Source of the DNA: Saccopteryx bilineata
Lineage: Eukaryota > Chordata > Mammalia > Chiroptera > Emballonuridae
NCBI RefSeq assembly: GCF_036850765.1
Contig: NC_089491.1
Span: 87,390,740 to 87,454,739, forward strand
Reading direction: 5' to 3'
DNA length: 64,000 nt
Shown here: piece after piece, positions 34,233 through 47,836 of the stretch
Position numbering within the stretch: position 1 is the first letter of the stretch
Layout: every line of letters begins with the position of its first letter
Translations under genes and position numbers: made by a program
Notes under the pieces: generated by a model
What the model saw: only the letters and a program-made list of their open reading frames with translations
What the model was told of the DNA's origin: nothing
The model's database searches: none

Positions 34233-37200
34233 AAAGAATGTTAAGCATGCTTCAGTCATGATGTAATCAGAGTGCAAACACAGTGCTATTTGTCCCTTAA
34301 AATTTATGAAAATAAATGAAAACCTCAGAAATTTCATGATCCTTCTCTATTAACTACTATTAAATAACAATCAGATAATTCTAGAGTTACTTTAAGTCAA
34401 AAACAGAGTTTCAATAAATAACCAGGTTGTCTTTCCAAAATAATTGATCAAAACAGTGAGTTTAACACATATCTTTTGGCCAAGCCCAACCCAAGCTTGC
34501 TTTAAACCAAAAGACAAGGTACAGTCATATCCTTGAACTTACTGTTCTCCTGCTCTCCCCTGCCCCAGGTTCTGACCCCATTGGGATTTAGGATTGAATG
34601 GAAGGTTAATAAGGGCATAAGAAAGAAGTTAAAAACAAACAAACAAAAAAAATCCTGGCTTACGTTCTTCGAGTTGGGAAATTTTACAGCTCTTAGTCTC
34701 ATGGGCATTTTTTTTTTTTTTGGGTGGCAATATTTCTGAAAGTTTATTAGATCCTAATAAACTAAATTATGACATCTTTTCCAGTTTGTAAATATCCCAT
34801 AATTGTGTTCATCTTCTAGGTTGTTCTGCTTAACCAGGTGGCTATACTTAGCCTGGACTCACCCTGACTCTCCTACATAGTCACATCTACCTGCAGGAAC
34901 ACTCATATATTCATTGCCCTAATAAACTCTGAATCTACAAGTCAACCACACTACAGTCTCCACTACCTTGCTACCATGAGCCATTTTCATTTTCATTCAT
35001 AGGAGTCAAAAAGTAATCTTAAGAGTCCCCAGACATCAGGGAGCACATTTTAAGCTTTCTGAGAGAGTCATAAATGTCATCTTCACTGGATTTGCAGTTA
35101 AAAAGGTAGCATACCTCATTGAACCCCATTGGGTGTATTACATAAAAACAGGAAGTGATATGAAATGTAATCTATGTGAATGACTGAGGGTTGGGAATGA
35201 GAGAATCACTCACAGAAATTATAGCACCGTGGAATTGTGCAGCATAGAAGCTTTAATGGGTGGGGGCTTGGCACAGCAACAGCTATTGCCAGAGTTACGC
35301 ATTCACAATTTTCTCTTTTTACGAGTTTATATTCTCTAATTTAGTAGTAGGGTTGAAACATCATTGAACTCGTTCTTGGGCAGTTATGCATGTAGAAATA
35401 TGTCTTCGTCTTCCATCAGGATCTGATATCTATCCTATATATATCTTAGTAAAAAGTTAGGAAGAAGAAACATAATTTTAATATATTTTAATCAAACATT
35501 TTTCAAAATTACTTTATTACAGAAACTATTTTTCTCCACAGAACACTGATTAATATTTTATAGGTCAATGATGATTCATATAAGAGTTTGGGTAACACTG
35601 AGTTCTAGTAATCTGAGGTCAATTGTAATAGGTAACATAAATAGAATTTTTATTTTCCCATGACAGCTTCCCATTCTCTTCTTTTGATTCTTTTAAAGAA
35701 TTTTAACCCCTTTCCACATGCCAGTTGCCTATCAGAAAATAAGAATGGGGGAAAATAAAGCCATTGTATTTTTCCATAGGATATTTTGTATAAAACCAAT
35801 TTTTTAAAAAATGGGTTTTATGAGGGGAAAGCATACATATCTTGGGATAAGAGCATAGAGATTGCCTGTTCACAAAATAAAATCAATGTTTAAGGGGAGT
35901 TAGAGCCAACAAAGGATGCTTCTTGATTTCCTTAATATAGCTGAACCTCACAAAACAAATACATCACCAAACTGACTAGTTACATGAGAAAATACATTAT
36001 TTCCTTCTTTTCTTTTTTTTTTTTAGATACATAGTGTGAGTTAGTTTTCTCTCCCAACTATTTCTTTTTTTACCTGAACACTGTAAACATAGTAGGAGTC
36101 CATTTCTTTTGTTTTCTTTTGGGAAATAAGTACCTCTCATGTATGTATATTGTTTTTTCTTTCTAATAATGAATCCACAGGCATATCACAGGTCAAAATT
36201 AGCTAGCTTGTCATTTTCTCTCAGTCTGGCTTCTATTTCCTATGAATCTTAATACAAAGCCAATGCTCTGCCAGGAAATTTAGCTATGCTAATCTAATGC
36301 CAAATCTGACCCTAATATATCAAATTCTTTACAGAAGGTATGTAATAAAGAGTTATCAAGGTAATATTAAGTCATTTGTCTTAACTCAAAATCCTAATTT
36401 ATATTTTGCCATTTATATTAATTTATGACTGCAAGAAAACTGGTGATAGTGGCCTTTGGACCTGAACTTCATATTTGGAAATATACAAGCATGTTAAGTT
36501 CTAAAGAAATTTTATACAGGTAATAGTTCCAACTGTGTCTTTTTCTATTATGCTTCAATAGATTTGGCACTACCTATTATCCACTATTATTCTTTATGGA
36601 TGCTTTACATGCCTACTAAAATTGGAATATACTTCTAATGTAGAAAAATGTGGACAGTTCCCTTTAGACCTGCTTAATATTTTGAGGTTTCTTTTTTGAG
36701 GGGACAAAATAGGAGTAACTAAGGGACAGCAAAGAATGAAAGTTAACATAAAATTTAATGAATGTAGAAAGCTGCATTTCAAATTCCACAAGTATGAGGG
36801 ATTATCATAGTTAACCTTTCTCACTTGACTTTGCTCTTGAGAAACAAGATACATTATTATAGCTTAGTGATGCTGGCAGTAGTGGTAGTGCTATGTGTTT
36901 GTGTGTGTGTGTGTGTGTGTGTAAATACAAAAGAATACATGTAACTTTTCAAGAATAGATTTAAAAGCATAGTTTAATAAAGTATTATATATAAAAAAGG
37001 TAAGCCTATATGATTACATTTCCTTTACAAAATTTAGCCTCAACTTATCAAGTAAGAACTATAATCACACTAAATTGAGCTTCAGTCAGGAAAAAAAGAG
37101 AAAACAGAAATGATACTAAAAATTTTTCAGAAAAAGCACACTATAGTGAGGCTAAGCTACCAGCAACATATCCTAGAATTGTGTAGAATGGAAACTGTGA

Positions 37201-40200
37201 CAGGTTGAGCTCACAGAAGAGCAATAGCCATTTCCAAAGAAGCGTAGTCACAAAAATTTTCATTACACTTTTATAATTTCTATGTGAGTCAGTCTCTTCA
37301 AAATATTTTCACTAACTGTGGCAAAGTCTGATTACTATATGAAGTTTTGAATGTCAATACTATTTGGTATAGAGGAGTTGGATGGTTGTTAAAAATCATA
37401 AATAACATAAGGGATAAATTAATTAGAAAATATATTTTCATTTTCGTGTAAGAGATCCTTCTGAGAACTGAAATTATTTCATTTTGAAGGGCTTAATATT
37501 AATCTCTCTCTTTCTCGGCAGAACAATAAATGATAAAGGCAAAAGAAAGTAGACAGGGTTTACCTAGGAGAATTTAACCACACAGTTATCAGTGATGGGC
37601 AATTCATGTCTATCTCAAAAACTCATGTATCCATAGAACTTTAAAGCTAAAGAAAATATATTATCACCAATACCACACACTTAGTTTGCAAATGGGAAAA
37701 TGAAGATCAGAAAGTTTAAGTGATTTGCTCAATCAAGGAGATACTTACTGACCTATACTCGAAGATTAGTTGCTATATATTTTCAATAAAATTGTGAAGC
37801 GGTGTATGTCTCAATTACTTTAGAGGAATCAATAATTTTACCTACCCTTTCATCTCTGAAGTGCTAAAATGAGAATTTGAAGACCAGCAATGAGGCACAT
37901 CAGGACACTTAGTCCATCTCACTGAGTGAGAGACCCACTCTAACTTCCCCAACAAAATTCTCTATTCAATAATAAGAATAAACCTATTGCTAAAATTGCA
38001 TTTGCTTTTAAAAAGTCTGATACCTTACACAAGTAATGCAAAGATTCCTTGTATGAAGAAGGGGTCTTTTTTCCAGCGTGCAATTATTTCATTGGAAAAA
38101 TAAATTTAAATGCCATTTTAAATGCTAGAAGCAGTGATCAAACTATTAGAAAACACTACAGAGGAATTGTATCATAGCTACAATTAATTTACATTCATTC
38201 AACTACACACAATCATATGATAGAATATCAACAATTTAACTCCTAAGTTGAACTATATGAAATCATCATATTGTGGTCTAAAAATGATCAAATATCAATA
38301 ACTTTCTATTATTGAGCCCACGTGCTTCTAAGTGATCATGAGATAGGAGGGAGCAATTGTGACCTTCTTGGTTCTTTTATGTCTTAAGCATTTTGCTAAG
38401 TTGAATGGGACTCTAATATTTTTAATTACTCCTTTTTTTTTTTACCATAGGAGTTTTAAACACAATCCAATGGCCTTGTACTTTTATATATTCATGTGGC
38501 TGTATTTTTTGAGAATGCATAATTTAAAGACAGATTAGTTTTGGATATGCTTAATTTATGACTTTAATATGTAAATCTGTATAAAATATGAATTATTTTT
38601 CTATAGATATTTTGAACTAATAAGGGTTTATTTTGATTATTAATGTTGCACATGGTTTAACATTTTTTACAACATACATTTATTTTCTGCAAGATATTAA
38701 GATACTACTTGAAAAATTAACTATTTCACCTGCATATTAGAGCAAGGTTACCCAGTCCATGATGGAATCATTATCAAAAGCTCTATCTCTTAAGTTTCAA
38801 CTTGCTATATTTTTTTTACCACTTGTTACCACAGTATACCTTCACTTCCAATAAATGGACCTTTTATTCTTCTTCAATGTTTTCTTAGCCTCTTCTAAAG
38901 GCTACCCTGCAGCCTGAGAAATGCCTATTAATAGCTATACACAAAAATTCTTACTCTTCTTTACCTCAGGTGTGGGAGCGACAGAAGTTGATGTGAAAGC
39001 CTGTAGTAGTGAGTACAAAGTATTATGAGAAATAAAAGGGCATTGTTCCCATAGCTATTTGCCAGTCAGCAAATAGGATCCTTGTTCTAAGGCCTGGTAT
39101 GACTTGAGAGAAGAATATGGGCAAAAAATTCAACAACAGCAGCTGAGGTCAGGAAAGCTGAAACAAGACTTTAATGGATTGAGTGTCAAAATTGTCATGA
39201 TGGGTGTCTTTCTAAGTAGTAATAAAATAAGCAATTAGCAAGCAGAACAACATGATTTTGAAATTCTAGCAGTTTCTCCTTTCACTCAGGATCCTGACTG
39301 CTCAAAATTAAATCATAATAAAGATAAATGCAATGTGCTAACTTGTCCCTGAGCTATTGGAATCAGATAAGGGGTGTGTAGCATTGTGGGGAGATCACAT
39401 AAGATTGTGATAACTCAAATGTTCAATTTGTCAAATGGCTCTTTCTGTTGGCTCAGAGAGCTGAAGCATTTCCATGAGCTTGAAATCAAGATCCAGAGTA
39501 TGTACTAGCAACAACTATTTTGCTTTGTGGACAAAGATAAATGTGCACTGAATTATTAGGAGGAAAAACTAAGTGTGATTAGATTACATATTTCCAAAGT
39601 ATTTTTATTAAGAAATAAAACTAACATAAACATTTTGTTTGTCTCCAGCCCTCATCCTTCTGTATATTCTTTTCCATCTCTGTAAAAGTAACAACAGCAC
39701 TTTGCATTTATATAGCATTATTTGTCTGAAAACTCAGTAATATTATGAATAGAAATAGTTTAATTTATCCTTGCAATGCATCTCTTATGTGAAGAAAGGG
39801 TTTTTTTTCTTGTTTTTATTTTCTTTTTGTTAATTTATTTTAAGGTAAGTATAAGTTAAAATCAGCTTGACAAAGTCATACACACAATGCAGCTGTAATA
39901 ATTGAAAATTGCTACTCTCTTTTACCATTATATTTCCATCAAGGATAGGGATTTGCAAGTCTTTTGACTGAAAATACAACTATAGAAGTTTAAAAATACT
40001 CTCTCTTTCTGCATTTTGGCCATTAACTAACACATAGCTCTTCTTACCATACCATGAAGTCTTTCTTATAACATTTTCCTGGTTGGAAGAAGTGCAAATC
40101 TCTGTCAGTAACTAATTATATTGAATTTTTCAATGTGGTTTAAGATAAAATTTTGGACTAAATGAACTGTGATTCCCAAACAGGAAGAATGCAAAGTTGA

Positions 40201-40205
40201 TTATT
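34233..40205. other. About 6 kb of intergenic DNA, no gene seen
   Basis: AT-rich unique sequence. Within it: a MIR-like core at about 37650-37765 (TTTGCAAATGGGAAAATGAA, TTAAGTGATTTGCTC) and a (GT)n run at 36901-36922. The 86-aa minus frame 36594-36854 and other frames are motif-free. This is the longest stretch free of young transposons in the left two-thirds of the window, and the best place to look for conserved non-coding elements by alignment. Confidence 0.5.
36901..36922. repeat. (GT)n microsatellite
   Basis: Eleven GT units. Confidence 0.9.
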
Positions 40206-40565
40206 AAATCATAAACCATAAAAGGTGCTCAACCCTGTCTGTGGTACCGAGGTTTGCAGCCACAGTGCGGCGCATAACCCCACCCATGGGGTTAGGGGCA
40301 AAGGCTGAGGCCGCCGAGGCTTATACATTCAGGCATGTGATCATAGCCCCTCCTGTGGAGGAGAGGCAGAAACCACAGTGACAGCCCCGGTGTGCTGGCA
40401 CCAGCAACACCCATACCCAAACATCCTAGGCAGCAGTGGCAGAGGGGGTGGTAGGCCTACAGACAGAACACACCTAGGGAACACAGAGGCCACACCCATT
40501 GGACTCCAGTGGCCAAAACCTTTTTATACACAGACAAAATGTGAAGGCAGAGAAATGCAACACAA

Positions 40566-41640
40566 ATGAACCAAGAGCAATACCCAGAAAATGACCTGAA
40601 TGAGTCAGATATAACCAAATTACCAGATGCAGAGTTTAAAATAATGATTGTTGGAATGCTCAAAGATCTTAGAACAGATATAGATGGTCATTACAAACAC
40701 CTAAATAAAGAGATAGCAAATATACAAAAGGACATGGAAATAATGAAAAATAATCAGTCAGAAATGACAAATACAATATTAGAAATGAAGACCACAATGG
40801 AAGGAATTAAAATCAGAATGGATAAAGCTAAGTACTGAATCAGTGAGTTAGAGGAAAAGATAAATGAAGGCACAGAAGCAGAGCAGAAGAAAGAAAAGAG
40901 ATTCAAAATGTCTGAGGAAACTCTAAGAGAGCTCTGTGACAAAATGAAAAAAAATAACATCCACATCATGTGATCTATCCTATATAATATACCATGAGCA
41001 CTTGAAAAAATATATATATTCTGCTGTTTTAGGTTGAAAGGTTTTGAAGCTATCTATTAAATCCTGTTGATCTAGTGTGTCCTTTAAGTCTGCTGTTTCT
41101 TTGTTAATTTTGTTTCCTGAGGATCTGTCTGGTGATGTTAGTGGGGCATTGAAATCCTCTACTTCCTGAAGAAGAAGAGAAAGAAAGAACAAGGGATAGA
41201 GACTGTGTTCAATCCATCAAGCTAAAAACTTCCCTAAATTAATGCAGGAAAAAGTCTCACAAGTTCAAGAAGCACAGAGAACTCCATTAAAGAGAAACCC
41301 AAAGAAATCTACACCAAGATTAAATGAAATCATAATTAAAATATCAAAGCTAAGTGATAAAGAGAAAATATTAAAAGCTGCTAGAGAAAAAAAAGCTATC
41401 ACCTACAAAGGAGCCTCCATAAGGATGACATCCAACTTCTCAAGAGAAACACTTGATGCCAGAAGGGAATGGCAAGAAATATTTAACATAATGCAGAACA
41501 AGAGCCTACAGCCAAGACTACTTTATCCAGCAAGGCTAGCATTTAAAATTGAAGGAGAAATAAAAAGCTTCCCAGACAAAAAAAAAAACAAAAACTCAAA
41601 GAATTCACTAAAAGTAAACCATTGCTGCAAGAAATGCTAA
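40566..41640 (+). pseudogene. L1 ORF1 (RNA-binding protein) remnant, split
   Basis: The N-terminal part, 40566-40838 (MNQEQYPENDLNESDITK...), is a predicted coiled coil rich in K/E/M with heptad-like spacing and ends at a premature stop. The C-terminal part, 41242-41640, holds the conserved ORF1 text KVSQVQEAQRTPLKRNPKK, SKLSDKEKILKAAREKK and TLDARREWQEIFNIM, then LQPRLLYPARLAF. Between them an antisense ORF2 segment replaces the RRM-linker region. ORF1p normally forms a trimer that binds L1 RNA; this copy cannot. Confidence 0.85.
40970..41165 (-). other. Antisense L1 ORF2 endonuclease segment patched into ORF1
   Basis: In reverse this 196-bp block encodes FNAPLTSPDRSSGNKINKE and continues TADLKDTLDQQDLIDSF. 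It matches the sense ORF2 segment of the same element at about 42135-42331 (FNTPLTSPDRSSRKKINKE). It is flanked by correct ORF1 sequence on each side (CATCCACATCAT before, CCTGAAGAAGAAGAG after) and has no poly(A) or TSD. With its sense partner it forms an inverted repeat. Confidence 0.85.
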
Positions 41641-41719
41641 GGAGCTTGTTGTAAATAGATCAAAGCAGAAAAAGAATATAGCAAAAGAGAAATACAGTTT
41701 TAAAGAATAAAATAGCAAT

Positions 41720-44700
41720 AAACAACTGTATATCAATAATAACCTTAAATGTATATGGATTAAATGATCATCAGATCAAAAGACATAGAGTAGCTGCATG
41801 GATAAGAAAACAGGACCCATACAAATGCTGTCTACAAGAGACACACCTTAAAACAAAAGATGCACATAGACTGAAGGTAAAAGGATGGAAAAAAATATTT
41901 CACACAAATGGAAATGAAAAAAAAGCTGGGGTAGCAATACTTATATCAGACAAAATGGACTTTTAAAATAAAGCCTATAGTAAGAGATAAAAAAGGTCAC
42001 TATATAATGGTAAAGAGAACAATCCAACAGGAAGATATAACCATTATAAATATCTACGCACCTAATAAAAGAACACCTAAATATATAAAGCAGAATTTGA
42101 TGGATAATAAGGGTGAGATCAACAGCAATACTATAATAGTTGGGGATTTCAATACTCCACTAACATCACCAGATAGATCCTCAAGAAAGAAAATTAACAA
42201 AGAAACAGCAGACTTAAAGGACATACTAGATTAAATGGATTGAATAAATATCTTCAGAACCTTTCACCCTAAAGCAGCAGAATATACATTCTTTTCAAGT
42301 GCTCATGGTACATTCTCTAGGATAGATAACATGTTAGGGCACAAAAGCAGTCTCAACAAATTTAAGAATATTGAAACCATAGCAAGCATTTTCTCTGATC
42401 ACAATGGAACTAGAAATCAACCACAACAGAAAAACTGAAAAATATTCAAACACTTGGAAACTAAATAGCATGTTATTAAATAATGAGTGGGTTAACAATG
42501 AGATCAAACATGAAATAAAAAAATTCCTAGAAATGAATGATAATAAGTATACATCAACTCAAAATTTATGGGACACAGCAAAAGCCATCCTGATAGGAAA
42601 CTTCATAGCATTACAGGCATACCTTAAGAAGCTAGAGAAAGCTCAAATAAAAAACTTGACCCTGAATCTAAAAGAACAAAAAAAAGAACAGCAAATAAAG
42701 CCCAAAGGTAATAGAAGGAAGGAAATAATAAAGATCAGAGGTGATATAAAGACATAGAGGCTAAAGAAACAATACAGAGGATCAATGAAACCAGATGCTG
42801 GTTCTTTGAAAAGGTAAACAATATTGATAAACCATTAACCAGACTCACCAAGAAAAAAACTGAGAGGACTCAAATAAATAAAATTTAGAAATGAGAGTGG
42901 AGAAATAACAACTGACACAACAGAAATACAAAATATTGTAAGAAAATACAATGAAGAACTGTATGCTAAAAAACTAGACAACCTAGATGAAATGGACTAA
43001 TTCCTTGAAACATATAATCTTCCAAAAGTCAATCTGGAAGAATCAGAAAACCTAAACAGACCGATTACAACAAATGAGATCGAAACAGTTATCAAAAAAC
43101 TCCGGCCCTGGCCGGTTGGCTCAGTGGTAGAGCATCGGCCTGGCGTGCAGAAGTCCTGGGTTCGATTCCTGGCCAGGGCACACAGAAGAAGTGCTTATCT
43201 GCTTCTCCACCCTTCCCTCTCTCCTTCCTCTCTGTCTCTCTCTTCCCCTCCAGCAGCGAGGCTCCATTGGAGCAAAGATGGCCCGGCACTGGGGATGGCT
43301 CCTTGGTCTCTGTGCCAGGCACTAGAGTGACTCTGGTCGCAACAGAGCGACGCCCTGCAGGGGCACAGCATCGCTCCCTGGTGGGCAGAGCGTCGCCCCC
43401 TGGTGGGCATGCCGGGTGGATCCCGGTCGGGTGCATGCGGGAGTCTGTCTGACTGTCTCTCCCTGTTTCCAGCTTCAGAAAAATACAAAAAACAAACAAA
43501 CAAACAAACAAACATAAAACTCCCAACAAAGAAAAGTCCTGTTCCTGATGGCTTCACAAGTGAATTTTACCAAATATTCAAAGAAGAACTAACTCTTATC
43601 CTTCTCAAGCTATTTCAAAAAATTCAAGAGGAAGGAAGACTTCCAAGCTGCTTTTATGAGGCAAACATAATTCTGATTCCAAAATCAGGAAAAGACAACA
43701 TAAAGAAAGAAAATTATAGGCCAATATTCCTGATGAACTTAGATGCTAAAATACTCAACAAACCAGATCCAGCAATATATGAAAAAAACATACATCATGA
43801 TCAAGTGAGATTTATTCTCAGGACACAAGAATATTTGCAAATCAATCAATGTGATTCATCACATAAACAAAAAGGAGAAAAACCACATGATAATTTTAAT
43901 AGATGCAGAAAAAACATTTGATAAAATCCAGCATGCATTCTTGATCAAAACTCTCAGCAAAATGGGAATATAGTGAACATACCTCAACATGATAAAGGCC
44001 ATCTATGACAAACCCACAGCCAACATCATACTCAATGAGCAAAATTAAAAGCAATCTCCTTAAGATCAGAAAGAAGGCAGGGGTGCCCTCTTTTACCACT
44101 CTTATTCAACATAGTTCTGAAAGTCCTAGCCACAGCAATCAGACAAGAAGAAGAAATAAAGTTCTTCTTTATTCTTCAAGTTGGATAAAAAGAAGTAAAA
44201 ATATCATTATTTGCAGATCATATTATATTGTATATAGAAAATTCTAAAGTCTCAGTTAAAAAAATTCTGGACCTGGTAAATGAATTCAGCAAGGTGGCAG
44301 GATATAAAATTAATATCAAATCAGAGGCATTTTTGTACACTAACAATGAACTGTCAGAAAGAGAAATTAAGGAAGCAATCCCCTTTACCATTGCAACCAA
44401 AAAATAAAGTATGCAGGAATAAATTTAACCAGGGAGATTAAAGACTTGTACTCAGAAAATTATAAAACATTGATAAAAGAAATCAAGGAAGATACAAACA
44501 AGTGAAAGCATATACTGTGCTCATCGTTAGGAAGAATAAACATCATTAAAATGTCTATATTACCCAAAGAAAATTATAAATTCAATGCAATACCAATTAA
44601 AATACCAATGACAGACATACTTCAAAGACATAGAACACATATTCCAAAATTTTATATAGAACCAAAAAAGAACACAAAATAGCTTCAGCAATCTTGAAAA

Positions 44701-45570
44701 GGAAGAATAAAGTGGGAGGTAGGTATCACACTTTCTGATATCAAGTTATACTACAAGGTCGTTGTACTCAAAACAGCCTGGTACTGGCGTAAGAACAGGC
44801 ACATAGATCAATGGAATAGAACAGAGAGCCCAGAAATAATTCCACACCTATATGGACAACTGATATTTGACAAAGGAGGTAAGAGCATACAATGGAGTAA
44901 AGACAGCCTTTTTAACAAATGGTGTTGGGAAAATTAGACATCTACCTGCAAAATAATGAAACTAGACCACCAACTTACACCATTCACAAAAATAAACTCA
45001 AAATGAATAAAAGACTTAAATGTAAGCCATGAAACCATAAGTATCTTAGAAGAAAACATAAAACCACAATGAGATATCACCTCACACCAGTCAGAATGGT
45101 GCTCATCAACAAAACAACACAGAATAAGTGCTGGCGAGGATGTGGAGAAAAAGGGAACCCTCCTGCACTGCTGGTGGGAATGCAGACTGGTGCAGCCACT
45201 GTGGAAAACAGATTGGAGATTCCTCAAAAAATTAAAAATGGAAATGCCTTTTTACCCAGCTATCCCACTTTTAGGAATATACCCTAAGAACACCATAGCA
45301 CTGTTTCAAAAGCAGAAATGCACCCCCATGTTTGTGGCAGCTTTCATCACAATAGTGAAGATCTGGAAACAGCCCAAGTGTCTGTCTGTGGGCAAGTGGA
45401 TTAAAAAACTTTGGTACATATATACTATGGAATACTACTCAGCCATAAGAAACGATAACATCGGATCATTTACAACTACATGGGTGGACCTTGATAACAT
45501 TATACTGAGTGAAATAAGTAAATCAGAAAAAACTAAGAACTATATGATTCCATACGTAGGTGGGACATAA
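41720..45570 (+). pseudogene. L1 ORF2 (endonuclease / reverse transcriptase) remnant
   Basis: Endonuclease pieces: TLNVYGLNDHQIKRHR and CLQETHLKTKDAH text (about 41735-41870), then 42007-42234 with IINIYAPN and IIVGDFNTPLTSPDRSS. Linker at 42404-42757. Reverse transcriptase: [33 protein letters not shown] (43560-43740), then LFADH near 44207-44222 in place of the catalytic FADD. C-terminal zinc-knuckle region at 45100-45570, [10 protein letters not shown] to MIPYVGGT. Frame changes, stops and an inserted SINE break it into at least six pieces. Normally it nicks DNA and copies L1 RNA; here it is dead. Confidence 0.88.
43104..43515 (+). mobile_element. tRNA-derived SINE (long rhinolophoid-type) nested in L1 ORF2
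   Basis: The head GGCCCTGGCCGGTTGGCTCA, GGTTCGATTCCTGGCCAGGG, the body and an (ACAAA)n tail. An 8-bp duplication, AAAACTCC, at 43096-43103 and 43516-43523. Frames 43092-43529 and 43195-43557 are SINE translations. Confidence 0.95.
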
Positions 45571-46040
45571 AAATAAGACTCAGAGACATGGACAAGAGTG
45601 TGGTGGTTATGGGGGGAGGGGGTTGGGAGGGGCACAAAGAAAACCAGATAGAAGGTGACAGAAGACAATTTGACTTTGGGTGATAGGAATGCAACATAAT
45701 CAAATGTCAAAGTAACCTGAAGATATTTTCTCTGAACATATGTACCCTGATTTATCAACGTCACCCCATTAAAATAGAGAAAAGCTAAAAAAAATGACAA
45801 AAAAATAATCATTCTTTAAAAAAAATCATAAACCAAACATAGTAGCCACTTTATATGAACAGTGAGCTTTCAAATAACAGTTAAGTATAGTGAAAATATT
45901 TACAAAATGAAATGTTTTAATAAATATACATTATGCAGTCAGTAATACTGTGAACTAGATGAATCTTGAGTATATATACTGGCCCAAAATGACTGAGTAC
46001 ACTCCCCAGAATGGCTGATGAGAAGAAAATGGTTAGGGAA

Positions 46041-46420
46041 TGTAAGGCTGCCACCACCACCATTACGGCCATTCACATGCTGGTTCTCATTGAATTTATG
46101 CAGATGGTAAAGAAATGGCGGAGTCGGAGGATGGTGTGCCATTCTGTTTATTGGTTTCTCACCAAGACAGGCAAACTACAAGGAAAGCTAAGGGAAAAGC
46201 CTGCAAGGATCGGGGAGGAGAGAAAAAAGAAATCCTCCCACACCTCTCAGTGGTGGGGCAGAATCTCTCTTCCAGTAAACATTAGCAAGACAATGGCCCC
46301 TCCAAGCAGGAAGGCAACCTGCACCCTCACAGACCACTATATCTGGGATTGCCCAGCCCCCAGTGCAAACCACAAGTGAGCAAACATATACATTATATTT
46401 ACAAACTTATTTGACCAATA
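46041..46420 (-). mobile_element. Solo LTR, third member of the arm LTR family
   Basis: In reverse it begins TATTGGTCAAATAAG and ends GCAGCCTTACA. It shares CTTCCTGCTTGGAGGGGCC, AATAAACAGAATGGCACACC and TTTCTTTACCATCTGC with 10960-11439. The 5-bp flanks are GGGAA (46036-46040) and AGGAA (46421-46425), one mismatch. It includes AATAAA (reverse of TTTATT at about 46148). The 122-aa frame at 46011-46379 is antisense and not a gene. Confidence 0.8.
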
Positions 46421-46585
46421 AGGAATTAAAGAAATAAATCAGGTTTTTTAGGTTTATTATCAAGGACTTAGAATTAATTTAGCTAAGTAACAGTCATAAT
46501 TTTGGACAATTCAACTGATCCCATGAATATTTCTCAAATAGTGTTATTATTAAGCTTTCAATGGCACCAGAAATTAGTAGTTTCC

Positions 46586-46904
46586 TGCCTGACCAGGCTG
46601 TGATGCAGTGGACAGAGTGTCAGACAGGGATGCAGAGGACCCAGCTTCGAGACCCCAAGGTCCCCAGCTTGAGTGTGGGCTCATCTGGTTAGAGCAAAGG
46701 CTTGCCAGCTTGGACCCAAGGTTGCTGGCTCGAGCAAGGAGTTATTTGGTCTGCTGAAGGCCCACGGTCAAGGCAAATGTATGAGAAAGCAATCAATGAA
46801 CAACTAAGGCGTCTCAACAAAAAACTGATGATTGATGCTTCTCATCTCTCTCTGTTCCTGTCTGTCTGTCTCTATCTATCCTTCTCTGTGACTCTCTCTC
46901 TGTC

Positions 46905-46929
<25 letters not shown>
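46586..46929 (+). mobile_element. tRNA-derived SINE, GTGGCGCAGTG-head family
   Basis: The head TGCCTGACCAGGCTGTGATG, TTCGAGACCCCAAGG and GATTGATGCTTCTCATC, then an A tail of about 20. A 15-bp duplication with one mismatch, AAATTAGTAG(T/C)TTCC, at 46571-46585 and 46930-46944. Confidence 0.93.
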
Positions 46930-46935
<6 letters not shown>

Positions 46936-47117
46936 GTAGCTTCCCTCCCTTCTTCTAAGTTCTTTCCTTTATTAAGATAGTGATTTGATGTGGACTGGAT
47001 CTCTTTGTATATATCATATGTTTCCTGCCTCAGAAGTGTGTTTTACAGTTACCCAGCTATGTTCTTTCTTCTTATTTCTCTTCTATGGGGCTTATTTTTG
47101 GTCCCCATATTTTTTAT

Positions 47118-47367
47118 GTGAGTGAAAGGGCAGTAGTTAGACAGATTCCACATGTGCCCTGACTGGGATCCACACCACAACCCCCATTAGGCCTGCTGCT
47201 CAGATCAACTGAGCCACTGGCTGAGAAAGGTGAAGAGAGAAAGAAAGTGGGAAATGAGGAGAAGAGAAGAAGATAGTAGCTTCTTATGTGTGCCCTGACT
47301 GGGGATCTAACCAAGGATGTCCACTCACCAGGGCTATGCTTTGTCCACTTAACCACACAGCCAGGGC
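47118..47367 (-). mobile_element. Diverged tRNA-derived SINE, minus strand
   Basis: In reverse: GCCCTGGCTGTGTGGTTAAG, CAGTCAGGGCACACATAAG and GGATCCCAGTCAGGGCACAT. An approximate duplication, CCA(T/C)ATTTTTTA, on both sides. Confidence 0.75.
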
Positions 47368-47836
47368 CTCCACATTTTTTAATGTAAGGGGAAAGGCCTC
47401 ACCTAGAATTCTCAAATATGTAGTTTTATATAAATGAAAAAGATAGGCCCAACTTAAGACAATATGTAACACTGAAAATGGTCTACATTAGAAAGTTGTG
47501 GTTTAAGTATTTATATATATGAAGCATAAACAGAAGACAGATACCAAGAAAAAAATGTTACCATTAAGTATTATAGCAACCTATATTCAAGTATACTAAC
47601 AAGTATAAAAAGATGATAGTGTTTATGGAAATCCAAAACATAATAAAATTGAATGAAAAAAGAGACACTGCATATGTGTGAGTGTATGTGTGTGTCTATG
47701 ACAGTAAGTGTTTTGCCATCAAGTTTAAAGTCCATTTCACATAATGTCAAGATGTCAACAGACTAAGAAAGTTCTGTTAAATCAACATTTATGATAGAAA
47801 GAGTGATACTTAATCTAAAGTTTTAGTCCTCTAAAA

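Larger units (their letters stand above)
40219..45822 (+). mobile_element. Nearly complete but inactive L1 with 13-bp TSD
   Basis: A single insertion, because AAATCATAAACCA flanks it at 40206-40218 and 45823-45835. Order: GC-rich 5' UTR (40219-40565), ORF1 start at 40566, an antisense ORF2 patch at 40970-41165, ORF1 C-terminal domain to 41640, ORF2 from about 41720 to 45570, 3' UTR and A-rich tail. A SINE is nested at 43104-43515. ORF2 is broken by many stops and by an apparent internal deletion near 45058, where the C-terminal part begins early. The reverse transcriptase FADD motif reads FADH. It cannot encode functional proteins. Confidence 0.92.

Noticed and set aside
46011..46379. 122-aa frame with K/R- and T-rich start
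   Set aside because: Antisense to a solo LTR.
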